Source of the DNA: CADEFQ01 sp050249415
GTDB taxonomy: Bacteria; Pseudomonadota; Gammaproteobacteria; Steroidobacterales; Steroidobacteraceae
Reading direction: 5' to 3'
Length of the DNA: 64,000 bases
NCBI GenBank assembly: GCA_050249415.1
Contig: JBFWQO010000008.1
Location: forward strand, 124,001 to 188,000
Under the pieces are notes generated by a model. The model was not told the origin of the DNA and did no database searches. It was given only the letters and a program-made list of their open reading frames with translations. The translations under genes and the position numbers were made by a program. Every line of letters begins with the position of its first letter. Within the stretch, counting starts at the first letter, position 1. Below are positions 16,222-25,507 of this stretch, piece after piece.

Positions 16222-17642
16222 GACACTTTCACCGCGCCGTCGGGCCAATGCTCCGATTGGCCGCGCTCGGGCACCGTGACCCGCCAGCCGAGCTTCCCGC
16301 GCAACGATTCGGCCAACGCCTGTGCGGCCGGTGGTTCGCCGTGTACCACGAAAGTCTGTGCCGGTGGCCTGCGAAAGGCGCCCGCCCAGTCGAGCAATGC
16401 GTCACGGTCCGCATGCGCCGACAGGCCGTCGACGCTGTGGATCGCAGCTCGCACGGGGATGTCATCGTTGAAGATGCGCACGCGCTTCGCGCCTTCGACC
16501 AGGCGACGTCCGAGCGTTCCCCGCGCCTGGAAGCCGGGTATCAGCACGCTGCACTCGCGCCGCGGCAGGTTGTGGCGCAAGTGGTGCCGGATGCGCCCGG
16601 CGTCGCACATGCCGCTGGCGGCAATGATGATGGCGCCGGACCGGATCCGGTTGAGGGCGACAGACTCCTCGACGCTCGACGTGAACCGCAGGTAGGGGAG
16701 GTGCTGGCCGCGCGCGTGCCACTGCGCCAGGCGTCGGGCCTCCTCGTCGAACAGTTCCAGATGCTCGCGCGTGATGCGCGTGGCTTGCGTGGCCATCGGC
16801 GAATCGACGAAGACACTCGGGTGCCTGATCCGCCCTTCGCTCGCGAGGCGATGGAGATGGTAGAGCACCTGCTGGGTGCGGCCCACCGCGAACGCCGGCA
16901 TGATGACATTGCCGCCGCGCTCATGGAGGGTCTGTTCGACGATCGCGACCATCCTGTCTTCCATAGTGGACAAATCGTCGTGCCGGCGATCGCCGTAGGT
17001 GGATTCGACGACGAGGATATCGGCATCTTCGATCGGTGTCGGGTCGCGCAGGATCGGCCGTCCCGGCTGGCCCAGGTCGCCGCTGAATACCATCCGGGTC
17101 GTGTTGCCGCGCGCGGTCAAGCGGACCTCGATGCTGGCCGAGCCCAGGATGTGCCCCGCATCGCGAAAGCGGCAGCTCACGCCCAGTGCGGGCCCGAATT
17201 CCTGGTCGTAACCGACGCTGCGCGCCTGCTTCAGGCACTCGGCGGCGTCCTGCAGCGTATAGAGGGGCGGAGCGGGGTGCCGGCTCCGCGACCGTCTGGC
17301 ATTGCGCCGGGCCTCGCTCTCCTGGATGTGGGCGCTGTCGGGCAACATCACGCCGAGCAGGTCCGCAGTGGCGGAGGTGGTGTAGATGGGGCCCCTGAAG
17401 CCCGCGCGAGTGAGCTTCGGCAGCAGACCGCTGTGGTCGATATGTGCATGGGTGAGCAGGACGAAGTCGATCGAGGCCGGGTCGAACGCAAATGGCTCGC
17501 GGTTTCGCGCCGGCGCATCGCGGCCGCCCTGGACCAGGCCGCAGTCCACCAGGAACCGGACGCCCGTAGCCTGCACCATGAAGCACGAGCCGGTGACTTC
17601 GCCGGCGGCTCCTAGAAAACTCAATTTCATGGGCTGCGGCAA
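16218..17642 (-). CDS. MBL-fold beta-CASP exonuclease-like protein
   Basis: The 474-residue protein has the metallo-beta-lactamase zinc motif LLTHAHIDHSGLLPKL, the further ligands DAGHILGSAS and VFSGDLGQPG, and a beta-CASP insert (PAFAVGRTQQVLYHL, SGMCDAGRI). The C-terminal motif is SVDGLSAHADRDALL. This matches the CPSF73/YsH1-like bacterial RNA hydrolases (COG1236 type). They are cytoplasmic and probably process RNA. MKLSFLGAAGEVTGSCF could begin at 17630, twelve bases inside the chosen ATG 17642. The gene was coupled to the truncated LOG gene. Confidence 0.88.
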   Translation of the reverse strand: MPQPMKLSFLGAAGEVTGSCFMVQATGVRFLVDCGLVQGGRDAPARNREPFAFDPASIDFVLLTHAHIDHSGLLPKLTRAGFRGPIYTTSATADLLGVMLPDSAHIQESEARRNARRSRSRHPAPPLYTLQDAAECLKQARSVGYDQEFGPALGVSCRFRDAGHILGSASIEVRLTARGNTTRMVFSGDLGQPGRPILRDPTPIEDADILVVESTYGDRRHDDLSTMEDRMVAIVEQTLHERGGNVIMPAFAVGRTQQVLYHLHRLASEGRIRHPSVFVDSPMATQATRITREHLELFDEEARRLAQWHARGQHLPYLRFTSSVEESVALNRIRSGAIIIAASGMCDAGRIRHHLRHNLPRRECSVLIPGFQARGTLGRRLVEGAKRVRIFNDDIPVRAAIHSVDGLSAHADRDALLDWAGAFRRPPAQTFVVHGEPPAAQALAESLRGKLGWRVTVPERGQSEHWPDGAVKVS

Positions 17643-17666
17643 CCTGTGTGGCGTCGAGCACCGGGA

Positions 17667-18128
17667 TCAGCGCTGCTCATGGAAGTGTTCCAGGAACGGT
17701 TTGCGAAAACCCTGGTGACAAGCCAGGCAGCCTTGCTGCAGCTTTGCGAAGCCGGCGATGACCGCCTGGCCATCACTTCGCGCCGCAGCCTCACCCATGG
17801 CCATGGCCGCTTCCTGTACCTGTCCGTCAAAGCCACGGAACTTGCCGGCGTCCGTGCCGAGCCATGCAAGGATGCGCATCTTTTCCGACAGGGGCGGTTC
17901 GGCGTGTCTGGCGATCCCTGGGGCCAACTCGGCAACCATGGCCCAGTCTTCCGTGGAAATCGCGCCGGTAACGGCCTGCATGTCGCGGCCAAGTTTTTCC
18001 ATCACGGTGCGAAGGACCATTGGCTTGGCGACCTCCACGGACTGCGCACCAAGTCCGGTGGCGGTGCTCGCCAGGGCTACGGACAAGGCGATCGTGAAAA
18101 GCGGGCGGGGGTTCACACGGGGGCTCAC
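17667..18128 (-). CDS. Exported c-type cytochrome
   Basis: This is a 153-residue protein with a Sec signal peptide (PLFTIALSVALASTATGLGA). The body is mainly alpha-helical and a single haem site, CLACHQGFR, lies near the C-terminus. Late placement of CxxCH is the arrangement of class II cytochromes (c'/c-556 type). It is probably a periplasmic electron carrier or gas/stress-binding protein. It lies 24 nt upstream of the MBL gene on the same strand. A piece of it is repeated before the methyltransferase gene at 14501-14617. Confidence 0.83.
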   Translation of the reverse strand: MSPRVNPRPLFTIALSVALASTATGLGAQSVEVAKPMVLRTVMEKLGRDMQAVTGAISTEDWAMVAELAPGIARHAEPPLSEKMRILAWLGTDAGKFRGFDGQVQEAAMAMGEAAARSDGQAVIAGFAKLQQGCLACHQGFRKPFLEHFHEQR

Positions 18129-18209
18129 GGGTTTCTCCAGTGATGTCGTTGCAGTGACAAGGGGCGTCGCATCGACTGCCGCATTTTGATGCCGCTCATG
18201 ACGGGAACT

Positions 18210-19703
18210 TCACTCCGGTTGCTTCTGTTGCAACGGGAACGTGCTCAGGCCGAACAGGTGGCTGGTGGTCGATGTCGCAGTGGACAGGTCCCAGCCACCA
18301 CCAAGGGCCTTGTACAGCGCCACCAATTGCACGGCGGCGCTGGTATGTGCCCGCGCGGCTGCGGTTTCGGCCTCGTGCAGGTTGCGCTGGGCGGCCAGCA
18401 ATTCGACCAGCGCAATGTCGCCCGCCGCATGGCGCGCCCTGGCGTGCTCGTAGCTCGCGCGCGCGGCACCCAGCGCCAGGCCGCGGCGCTCCAGTGTGTC
18501 GAGCCCGCCGTGGTAGTCGCCCAGCGCGCGCTCGGCGTCGCCCAGCGCCGTCAGCACGGCCTGCTCATAGGCCAGCGCGGCCTGCCGCTCGGCCGCCTCG
18601 CGTGCCCGAATCTCGGCGCGAACGCGGCCGCCGTCGAACAAGCGCCAGGAAATCAACGGCAGCACGGAAAAGCGCGAACTCGAGGCATCGAACCAGTTGC
18701 CGGCGCTGAGCGCCTGGAAGCCGCCGCCGACACCGATGGAGAGCTTGGGAAACAGCTCGGCCGTGGCCACGCCGATATCGGCGGAACTCGCTGCCAGGCG
18801 CCGTTCCGCGGCCAGCACATCGGGGCGTCGGCGCAGCATATCGGCGCGCTCGCCCACCGGCAGTGCACGCAGCGCGCTCGGCGCCACGGGGCCGTCAAGC
18901 AGTGCCAGCTCCCGCTCGGGAGGCGCGCCCAGCAGCACGCCCAGGCTGAGCACCGCGGCACGCTGGCGCGCCTGGATATCCGGGATGAGCGCGTTGACTG
19001 CCGCCCATTGGGCGTACGCGGCCTCCACATCGGCGGCCGATACGTCGCCCAGCGCGTGCCGCAGGCGTACCAGCTCGAGGGTCTTCCCCAGCGTATCCAG
19101 CGTCGCCTGTTGTGCGCGCAACTCGTAGCGGGCACCGGCGGCGGTGAACCAGGTGCGCGCGACTTCGGCCACGACGCGCAGGCGCACGCCCTGTGCCTCG
19201 GCTTCGGTCGCCTGCAGGCGGGCACTCGCGCCTTCCAGGGCGCGCCGCCTGGCGCCGAACAAATCGACCTCCCAGGCCGCGTCGAAGCCCGCGTCGTAGA
19301 CGGTCTGCGTCGCCTCGAGACCGGGGATGGTGCCGATGGGCAAGGGGCCGTGCTCGCTTTGGCGGCGCCGGTTGACGCTCGCACCGACGCCAACGGTCGG
19401 CAATGCCTCACCCGCCACGCGATCGCGCAGAGCGCGTGCCTCGTCGATGCGTGCCGCGGCCTGGCGCAGATCCAGGTTCTGTGCCAGCGCGGTGCTCATC
19501 AGGCGATCGAGGATCGGGTCGCCCAGTAGCGACCACCAGTGGCTCAGGTCTGCGGACAGGGATTCACCGGCCAACGGCAAGGTCCAGCCGCTGCCGACGT
19601 CGACCGGCGGCGGCTCGCGGTAGTCGGGACCCACGGTCGCACAGGCAGTCAGCAACACGCAGGACAGGGCCGGCAGGAAGGCGGTGCGGATGTCGGGTTT
19701 CAT
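18210..19703 (-). CDS. Outer-membrane efflux lipoprotein, NodT family
   Basis: The product has 497 residues with a lipoprotein signal (CVLLTACATVGPDYREPP) and the internal two-fold repeat of TolC/NodT factors. Characteristic stretches are LRQAAARIDEARALRDR, RRRPDVLAAERRLAASSADIG and the second-half AYEQAVLTALGDAERAL. It would form the trimeric outer-membrane channel for the ABC exporter encoded just upstream. The start at 19703 overlaps the permease stop (ATGA), making it the last gene of a six-gene operon. E. coli ybhGFSR lacks a linked channel gene, so its inclusion here is informative. Confidence 0.9.
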   Translation of the reverse strand: MKPDIRTAFLPALSCVLLTACATVGPDYREPPPVDVGSGWTLPLAGESLSADLSHWWSLLGDPILDRLMSTALAQNLDLRQAAARIDEARALRDRVAGEALPTVGVGASVNRRRQSEHGPLPIGTIPGLEATQTVYDAGFDAAWEVDLFGARRRALEGASARLQATEAEAQGVRLRVVAEVARTWFTAAGARYELRAQQATLDTLGKTLELVRLRHALGDVSAADVEAAYAQWAAVNALIPDIQARQRAAVLSLGVLLGAPPERELALLDGPVAPSALRALPVGERADMLRRRPDVLAAERRLAASSADIGVATAELFPKLSIGVGGGFQALSAGNWFDASSSRFSVLPLISWRLFDGGRVRAEIRAREAAERQAALAYEQAVLTALGDAERALGDYHGGLDTLERRGLALGAARASYEHARARHAAGDIALVELLAAQRNLHEAETAAARAHTSAAVQLVALYKALGGGWDLSTATSTTSHLFGLSTFPLQQKQPE

Positions 19704-20818
19704 TGCAGGCGTCCTCGGACGAGTACGGTGGCCATCGTCAGGGTGGTGAGGGCGATGAGCGCCAGCGGCCACAGGTTGGCCAGAATGTCGCTGGCCGGCA
19801 TGGCCTTGAGGAAACTGCCCTCGACGATGATCAGGAAGTGGGTGAGCGGAATGGCCTGGGCCAGCCATTGCAGGACGACGGGCATGTTTTCGACCGGCGT
19901 TGCAAAGCCGGACATCAGCACCGCCGGCACGCCGACGGCGAACGCCCCCAGGATGGCCTGCTGCTGGGTCATCGTGACCGCGGAAATCATCAGGCCGATG
20001 CCGACCACCGACAGGATGAACAGCACCAGGCTGCCGAGCAGAAGTGCGAACGAGCCGGAAAACGGGATGCCGAACAGGAATACGCCTGCGCTGATCATGA
20101 GCAGGCCCAGCAGCGTGCCAATGGCGAGTGCCGGCAGCGATTTGGAAATGATGATCTCCGGCGTCGAAGTAGGCGACACCAGCAACTGGTCGAAAGTGCC
20201 GAGTTCACGTTCGCGTGCAATCGACAGCGAGGTGATCATGAGCGAACTGAACAACGCCAGGATGCCGCTCAGGCCGGGCACGATGAACCAGCGGTAGACC
20301 AGGTTCGGGTTGAACCAGTGACGCACCACCACCGGGATTGGCGCCAGGGCGTCGGGTGCGACCTCGGCGCCGACATCGGCGGCGATGGTGGAGAGATAGG
20401 CCAGGGTGATCTGGCCCGAGTTGCTGCGCCGGCCGTCGACCAGCACCTGCGCGCGGCCGCTGTCGCCGGCGGCAATCGTGCGCGAGAAGTCCACGGGAAT
20501 GGCGAGCGCGGCGATCACCTCGCTGCGGTCGATCAGCTCATGGAGGCGCCGCTGGCTGTCCACGTGGCGCACGTCGTCGATGAAGCGGGCGCTGTCCAGT
20601 CGCTCCACCAGTTCATGCGACCAGCGGCCCGCGTCCTGGTTGTAGACGGCGATATCGACGTTGCGCACTTCCAGCGTCGCGGCAAAGGCGAACACCAGCA
20701 GCTGCAGGATCGGCGGCACGAACACCACCATGCGACTGCGCGGGTCGCGCAGGACGCTGAGCACTTCCTTGACGAACTGCGCGCGCAGGCGGGTGAACGA
20801 GAATGCGGCGGTCAGCAT
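19700..20818 (-). CDS. ABC-2 type permease (YbhR-like)
   Basis: This 372-residue membrane protein has one N-terminal segment (VVFVPPILQLLVFAFAATLE), a large periplasmic domain, and five C-terminal segments. The conserved ABC2 region is ARERELGTFDQLLVSPTSTP. It is the second of two adjacent permeases that would form the transmembrane heterodimer driven by the double ATPase at 21965-23731. It starts 4 nt after its partner's stop and overlaps the channel gene. Exporters of this type pump drugs, cations or lipids; the substrate is unknown. Confidence 0.9.
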   Translation of the reverse strand: MLTAAFSFTRLRAQFVKEVLSVLRDPRSRMVVFVPPILQLLVFAFAATLEVRNVDIAVYNQDAGRWSHELVERLDSARFIDDVRHVDSQRRLHELIDRSEVIAALAIPVDFSRTIAAGDSGRAQVLVDGRRSNSGQITLAYLSTIAADVGAEVAPDALAPIPVVVRHWFNPNLVYRWFIVPGLSGILALFSSLMITSLSIARERELGTFDQLLVSPTSTPEIIISKSLPALAIGTLLGLLMISAGVFLFGIPFSGSFALLLGSLVLFILSVVGIGLMISAVTMTQQQAILGAFAVGVPAVLMSGFATPVENMPVVLQWLAQAIPLTHFLIIVEGSFLKAMPASDILANLWPLALIALTTLTMATVLVRGRLQ

Positions 20819-20822
20819 CGGC

Positions 20823-21968
20823 TCACTCCAGGTTCTTGCGCGTGGCCCGCTTGGCGATCACGAAGAACAGCATCCCGATCGCCGCCATGGCGGCCAGGTT
20901 GGGCAGGAACACGGCCCAGATGTCGCCGGCCAGGAACACCGTCTTCAGCGAGTCGACGAAGTAGCGCGCCGGAACCACGCGCGTGATGGCGCGGATCGGT
21001 GCGGGCATGGCGGCGATCTCGTACAGAAAGCCAGACAACATGAAGGCCGGCAGGAAACCCGTGAACAGCGCGATCTGCGCCGCCAGGAACTGGTTGCGCG
21101 CCAGTGAGGAAATCAGCAGGCCCTGGCCCAGCGCCGGCACCATGAACACCGACGACAGCAGCAGCAGCGCCGGCAAGGAGCCGCGCATCGGAACGTCGAA
21201 CACGAACACCGCCAGCGCCGCCGCGCCCAGCGTGGACAGCATGCCGAGCACGAAGTACGGCAGCAGTTTGCCGATCAGGATCTCGGCCACGAATGCGGGC
21301 GTGGACAGCACGGCTTCCATGGTGCCGCGCTCCCATTCGCGCGCCACCACCAGCGCGGTGAGCATGGTGCCGATGATGGTCATGACGATGGCAATGGCAC
21401 CGGGGATCAGTGCGCGGCGGCTTTCCAGCTCGGGGTTGAACCAGAAGCGCGGCTCCAGCACGAGGGGCTGCGCGGGTGCCGCGACGTCGAGTCCGGCACG
21501 CCAGGACTGCACTACGCCGCGGGCGTAGTTTTCGACGTAGTTGGCGGTATTGGGGTAGGAGCCGTCGGTGACGATCTGTACCAGCGGCTCGCCGCCATGC
21601 CGGGCCAGGCGCCGCTCGAAATCCTGCGGAATCACCACATAGCCGCGCAGGTCGCCGGAGACCAGTTGATCGGCCACTTCGCGCCGGTCATGAACGAAGT
21701 GCGCATCGAGGTAGCGGGTGCCCGAAAATGCCGCGGCCAGCGACTGTGCCGAGGCGCCCGGCGACTCCAGCACCACCCCGACGCGGACGTCCTTCGCATC
21801 CAGCGACACCGCATAGGCGAACAGCAGCAGCAACACCACCGGCAGCACGAACGCGATCAGCAGCGTCGAGGGGTCGCGCAGCGCCTGGCGGCTTTCCTTG
21901 GCGACCAGGGCCATCAGGCGGCGCAGATCGAAGCGGCGCAAGTCGACCTGCATGGGTTCGCCGTTCAT
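20823..21968 (-). CDS. ABC-2 type permease (YbhS-like)
   Basis: The 381-residue permease begins MNGEPMQVDLRRFDLRRLMA. It has the same layout as its partner: an N-terminal helix (LIAFVLPVVLLLLFAYAVSL), a periplasmic domain, then helices after AREWERGTMEAVLSTP. The start ATG overlaps the ATPase stop by 4 nt. The two permeases have only family-level similarity, so this is an old heterodimer and not a recent duplication. Confidence 0.9.
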   Translation of the reverse strand: MNGEPMQVDLRRFDLRRLMALVAKESRQALRDPSTLLIAFVLPVVLLLLFAYAVSLDAKDVRVGVVLESPGASAQSLAAAFSGTRYLDAHFVHDRREVADQLVSGDLRGYVVIPQDFERRLARHGGEPLVQIVTDGSYPNTANYVENYARGVVQSWRAGLDVAAPAQPLVLEPRFWFNPELESRRALIPGAIAIVMTIIGTMLTALVVAREWERGTMEAVLSTPAFVAEILIGKLLPYFVLGMLSTLGAAALAVFVFDVPMRGSLPALLLLSSVFMVPALGQGLLISSLARNQFLAAQIALFTGFLPAFMLSGFLYEIAAMPAPIRAITRVVPARYFVDSLKTVFLAGDIWAVFLPNLAAMAAIGMLFFVIAKRATRKNLE

Positions 21969-23731
21969 GCAGCGGCCTCCACCTCGCGCTCCGCCGACTC
22001 CACCAGATGGATGAAGGCGTCCTCCATGGTCGGGTCGGGTCGTTCGGGACTGACCGCCGAACGTTTGAGCGCGTCGGGCGTATCCAGCGCAATCAGTTGC
22101 GCACGCGAGAGCATCGCCACGCGGTCGCAATATTCGGCCTCGTCCATGAAGTGGGTGGTGACCATGATGGTCACGCCCTTGCGGGACAGGCCGTTGATGT
22201 GAGTCCAGAATTCGCGCCGGGTGATGGGATCCACCCCTGAAGTCGGTTCATCCAGAAACAGCACCGGGGGTCTGTGCATGAGCGAGCAGGCCAATGCCAG
22301 GCGCTGCTTGTGCCCGAGCGGCAGGGAATCGGGCGTGGCGGACAGCCAGTCGCCCAGTTCGAAGGTTTCGATCATCTCGGCGATGCGCTCGCGCCGCGTG
22401 TTCCCCTCCAGCTCGTACACCCCGGCCGAGAACTCGAGGTTCTGCTGCACCGAGAGCAGGCCGTAGAGGGAGAACTTCTGCGCCATGTAGCCGAGCTGGC
22501 TCTTGGCTGCGCCGGTGGCGTGGCGCAGATCGTGGCCCACCACATGGGCTTCGCCGGCCGTGGGTTTCAGCAGGCCGCACAGCATCTTGAAGGTGGTGGA
22601 CTTGCCGGCGCCGTTGGGCCCGAGCAGGCCGAAGATTTCACCCTTGCGCACCTCGAAGCTGACGTTGTCGGTGGCGGTGAATTCGCCGAAGCGCCTGGTG
22701 AGATTGCGGCACGACACGGCAATGTCGGAGGCGAGATCGACCGGCGGCAGCCGTTCAGCCAGCGCTGAAGTGCCGCCAGGGCCGCCGCCGAGCAGATCGA
22801 TGAAGGCATCTTCGAAGCGCGCGGGCACCTGTACCAGGCGCACCTGCGCCTGTTCGGCCAGCGCCTGTATCTGCCCCGGCTCCGCGCCCGCGCGCAATAC
22901 CACACGCACGCCAGCACCCTGGATCACGCCGTCGCTCACGCTCGGCAGGTCGAGTGCCTGCGTCAGGACCGCCCGCCGTCCGGCACCGACGTCTTCCAGG
23001 CGGAAGCTGCGGCCTTCGAGCTGGGCAGTCAGTGCTTGCGGCGGACCATCGAACAGGAGCTGCCCCTGGTTCAGCAACAGCACGCTTTCGCAGCGCTCGG
23101 CCTCGTCGAGATAGGCGGTGGACCAGACCACCGCCATGCCCTCGTCGGTCAGCGCCTGCACCATGCGCCACAAGTCCTGGCGGCTGACCGGGTCGACACC
23201 CACGCCGGGCTCGTCCAGCAGCAGCACCCTGGGCCGCGCCATCAGCGCGCAGGCCAGGCCCAGCTTCTGCTTCATGCCGCCGGAGAGCTTGCCGGCAAGG
23301 CGCCTGGTGAAGGGCTCGAGCCGCGTGAAGTCGAGCAGCTCGGCGAACAGATCCGCATTGCGGCTCGCATCCATGCCGCGCAACTGCGCATACAGACGCA
23401 TGTTCTCGATTACCGACAAGTCTTCATACAGGCCAAAGCGCTGCGGCATGTAGCCGCTGGCGACGTGGATGGCATCGTTGTCCCTGACCACGTCGAAGCC
23501 GGCCAGGGTGACGCGGCCAGCGGTGGGCACCAGCAGGCCGGTCAGGATGCGCATCAGCGTCGTCTTGCCCGCGCCGTCGGGGCCGACCAGGCCCGTCAGC
23601 CGGCCATAGTGGATGCGCGCGCTCAAGCCCCGCAGGGCCTGCACCCGGCCGAAATGCTTGGCCACGCCATCGATGACGACGGCGGCGGTTGCGCCGTCCG
23701 GCGTGGCGGCAATGGCGGCGTTCGCGGACAT
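21965..23731 (-). CDS. Double-domain ABC ATPase (YbhF-like)
   Basis: The product is 588 residues with two complete ABC cassettes. The first has Walker A GPDGAGKTTLMRILTG, signature LSGGMKQKLGLACALM and Walker B RVLLLDEPGVGVDP. The second has GPNGAGKSTTFKMLCG, a degenerate signature LPLGHKQRLALACSLM, and VLFLDEPTSGVDP. Tandem cassettes in one chain are the YbhF/YhiH pattern. It energises the two permeases. ATG 23731 is 1 nt after the adaptor stop; an earlier in-frame ATG at 23773 lies inside the adaptor gene and is less likely. Confidence 0.92.
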   Translation of the reverse strand: MSANAAIAATPDGATAAVVIDGVAKHFGRVQALRGLSARIHYGRLTGLVGPDGAGKTTLMRILTGLLVPTAGRVTLAGFDVVRDNDAIHVASGYMPQRFGLYEDLSVIENMRLYAQLRGMDASRNADLFAELLDFTRLEPFTRRLAGKLSGGMKQKLGLACALMARPRVLLLDEPGVGVDPVSRQDLWRMVQALTDEGMAVVWSTAYLDEAERCESVLLLNQGQLLFDGPPQALTAQLEGRSFRLEDVGAGRRAVLTQALDLPSVSDGVIQGAGVRVVLRAGAEPGQIQALAEQAQVRLVQVPARFEDAFIDLLGGGPGGTSALAERLPPVDLASDIAVSCRNLTRRFGEFTATDNVSFEVRKGEIFGLLGPNGAGKSTTFKMLCGLLKPTAGEAHVVGHDLRHATGAAKSQLGYMAQKFSLYGLLSVQQNLEFSAGVYELEGNTRRERIAEMIETFELGDWLSATPDSLPLGHKQRLALACSLMHRPPVLFLDEPTSGVDPITRREFWTHINGLSRKGVTIMVTTHFMDEAEYCDRVAMLSRAQLIALDTPDALKRSAVSPERPDPTMEDAFIHLVESAEREVEAAA

Positions 23732-23732
23732 G

Positions 23733-24773
23733 TCAGCGCTCCCCGGTGCGTGCACCAGGGTCTCGCCTGGCATCGACCTCGATCGTCACCGGCATGCCCT
23801 GGCGCAGGGCAGCGTCGCTGTCGGCAGCGTCGATGACGATGCGCAGGCGGTACACCAGGTCGGTGCGCAGATCCGTCGTCTCCACCGTCTTCGGGGTGAA
23901 TTCGGCGCGTGGCGAGATGAAGCCGATCTGGCCGCGATACACCCTGGCCGCCGAATCGCTTGCGACGCGTACCGCGGTGCCGGGCGCAATGCGCCCCAGA
24001 TCGGGTTCGCCCACGTAAGCGCGCACGTACACCGGCTTGTCCAGGCTCAGGCTGTAGACCGTGCTCTGGCTCGCAACCATGCTGCCGGGCTCACGCACGC
24101 GCGCGATCACGGTCCCGTCACTGGGCGCCACCAGTTCCGTATCCGCGAGAGCCGTCGCGGCTTGCGCGGCGGTAGCCTGCGCGGCCGCGAGGCGCGCCTC
24201 GGCCGCGGCGATGTCTTCCTTGCGAAAGCCTTCGGAAGCTTGCGACAGGGCGGCCTTGGCGGCTTCGACGCCTGCGGCGGCCTGGTCGCGCGCCGCGCGG
24301 GCGGCATCGACCGTACGCTGGCTGCTGGCGCCCGCTGTCAGCAGGTTGCTCTGGCGCCGGAAATTGCTTTCAGCCGCGGTGGCGAGCGCCTGTGATTGCC
24401 TGAGCGCTTCGCGCGCCTGGGTGATTTCCTGCGGGCGCAATCCGCGGCGCAGCTTGTCCAGTTCGGCCTGCATGACCTGCACCTGGGCCTGTGCCGCCGC
24501 AAGGGCTTCGCGATAGGGTTGCGCATCGAGCGCAGCCAGGCGTTCGCCTGCGCGTACGGCATCGCCCTCATCGAAGGCCATTTCAGCTACGCGCCCGGGC
24601 TGGCGGAAGGCCAGTTGCACTTCGCGGATGTCGACGTTGCCGTACAGGAGCAGCCGACTTTCATCAGTACCTGCGCGTTGCAGCCAGAAGTATGCGAAAC
24701 CGCCTGCGATCGCGACGATGGCGGCGACGAGAAGCGGGCGTCCGGCTCTGCTGGAAAGGCCGTTGATCTTCAT
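23733..24773 (-). CDS. HlyD-family membrane-fusion protein (YbhG-like)
   Basis: This 346-residue periplasmic adaptor has an N-terminal anchor (PLLVAAIVAIAGGFAYFWL) and a lipoyl half-motif (AEMAFDEGDAVRAGERLAAL). A long Ala-rich coiled-coil hairpin covers about residues 90-210, followed by the second half-motif LVAPSDGTVIARVREPGSMV and beta-barrel sequence. It links the inner-membrane ABC complex to the outer-membrane channel. It overlaps the TetR gene by 4 nt. Confidence 0.92.
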   Translation of the reverse strand: MKINGLSSRAGRPLLVAAIVAIAGGFAYFWLQRAGTDESRLLLYGNVDIREVQLAFRQPGRVAEMAFDEGDAVRAGERLAALDAQPYREALAAAQAQVQVMQAELDKLRRGLRPQEITQAREALRQSQALATAAESNFRRQSNLLTAGASSQRTVDAARAARDQAAAGVEAAKAALSQASEGFRKEDIAAAEARLAAAQATAAQAATALADTELVAPSDGTVIARVREPGSMVASQSTVYSLSLDKPVYVRAYVGEPDLGRIAPGTAVRVASDSAARVYRGQIGFISPRAEFTPKTVETTDLRTDLVYRLRIVIDAADSDAALRQGMPVTIEVDARRDPGARTGER

Positions 24774-25387
24774 TGCCCGGCCTCTTGTTCGCGGATACCG
24801 CGACGGTAGATGGCGAACACACCCGGCCCGTCGCGGCGGATCCGCCTCACATCGCCCGCCAGCAGCGACTGCATCACCAGCCCCTGAATTGTGCCGATGA
24901 ACAACACGACGGCCGCCTGCACATCCAGTCCTGGATGCAGCTCACCCGCCGCCTTGCCGGCTTCGAGCAGTTGACGCAGGCGCTCGCCATAGCGACGGGT
25001 CAAGGTCTGCACCATTCGCTTGGGCAGGGTCTCGCCTGGCCGCTGCAGCTCGCCGAAGAGCATCCTCGGCACGCCTGGGTGCTCGGACACGAAGTCGATG
25101 TGCGTCATGAAGATCGCCTCGAGAGCTGCGAGCGGGGACGCAGCGCCTTCTGCGGCCTCGTCCACCCGAGCCAGCAGACGTTCCGTGACCCAGGCCATCA
25201 CCGACTGCAAGATGGCGTCCTTGGTCGGGAAGTGTCGAAACAGCGCCCCTTGTGTCAGGCCCATGCGCTGCGCAATGGCCGTGGTCGTGATGTCACTCGG
25301 GTTTCGTTCGGCGGCCAGATCGACCACTGCCTCGACAGTGGCTGCGCGCCGCTCATCGGCCGGCAGGTGCTTTGGGCGTCCGCTCAT
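24770..25387 (-). CDS. TetR regulator of the ABC exporter (CecR-like)
   Basis: The 205-residue protein has a TetR HTH at residues 15-60: VEAVVDLAAERNPSDITTTA and GLTQGALFRHFPTKDAI. A domain with FTMHIDFVSEHPGVPRMLF-like features follows (here FMTHIDFVSEHPGVPRMLFG), as in CecR/YbiH. It is the first gene of the exporter operon and the order matches E. coli cecR-ybhGFSR. A dyad at 25405-25428, just upstream, is a natural autoregulatory operator. Confidence 0.9.
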   Translation of the reverse strand: MSGRPKHLPADERRAATVEAVVDLAAERNPSDITTTAIAQRMGLTQGALFRHFPTKDAILQSVMAWVTERLLARVDEAAEGAASPLAALEAIFMTHIDFVSEHPGVPRMLFGELQRPGETLPKRMVQTLTRRYGERLRQLLEAGKAAGELHPGLDVQAAVVLFIGTIQGLVMQSLLAGDVRRIRRDGPGVFAIYRRGIREQEAGQ

Positions 25388-25404
25388 TGCTTGCGCTTCC
25401 AGAA

Positions 25405-25428
25405 GTAAGTAAGTTATTACTATCTTAC
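25405..25428 (-). promoter_or_regulatory. Putative TetR operator and promoter
   Basis: A 24-bp dyad runs from GTAAG (25405) to CTTAC (25428), with 9 of 12 pairs symmetric. It ends 18 bp before the TetR start. On the minus strand, TTGCCG (25449-25444) and TAAGAT (25427-25422), 16 bp apart, could be the -35 and -10, so bound repressor would cover the -10. The surrounding bases are AT-rich against a GC-rich background. Confidence 0.55.
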
Positions 25429-25507
25429 CACCATGCAGAGGTACGGCAAGAGGAGAAGCGCGAAAAGCAGACCGCGAGCCTGGATCTGTCCGGGTGCCGC
25501 GGCGGGC

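Noticed and set aside
14620..16248. A single genuine 542-residue protein
   Set aside because: The first part is a truncated LOG protein and the second has its own signal peptide and LpxR motifs, so it is better read as a fragment plus a separate gene.
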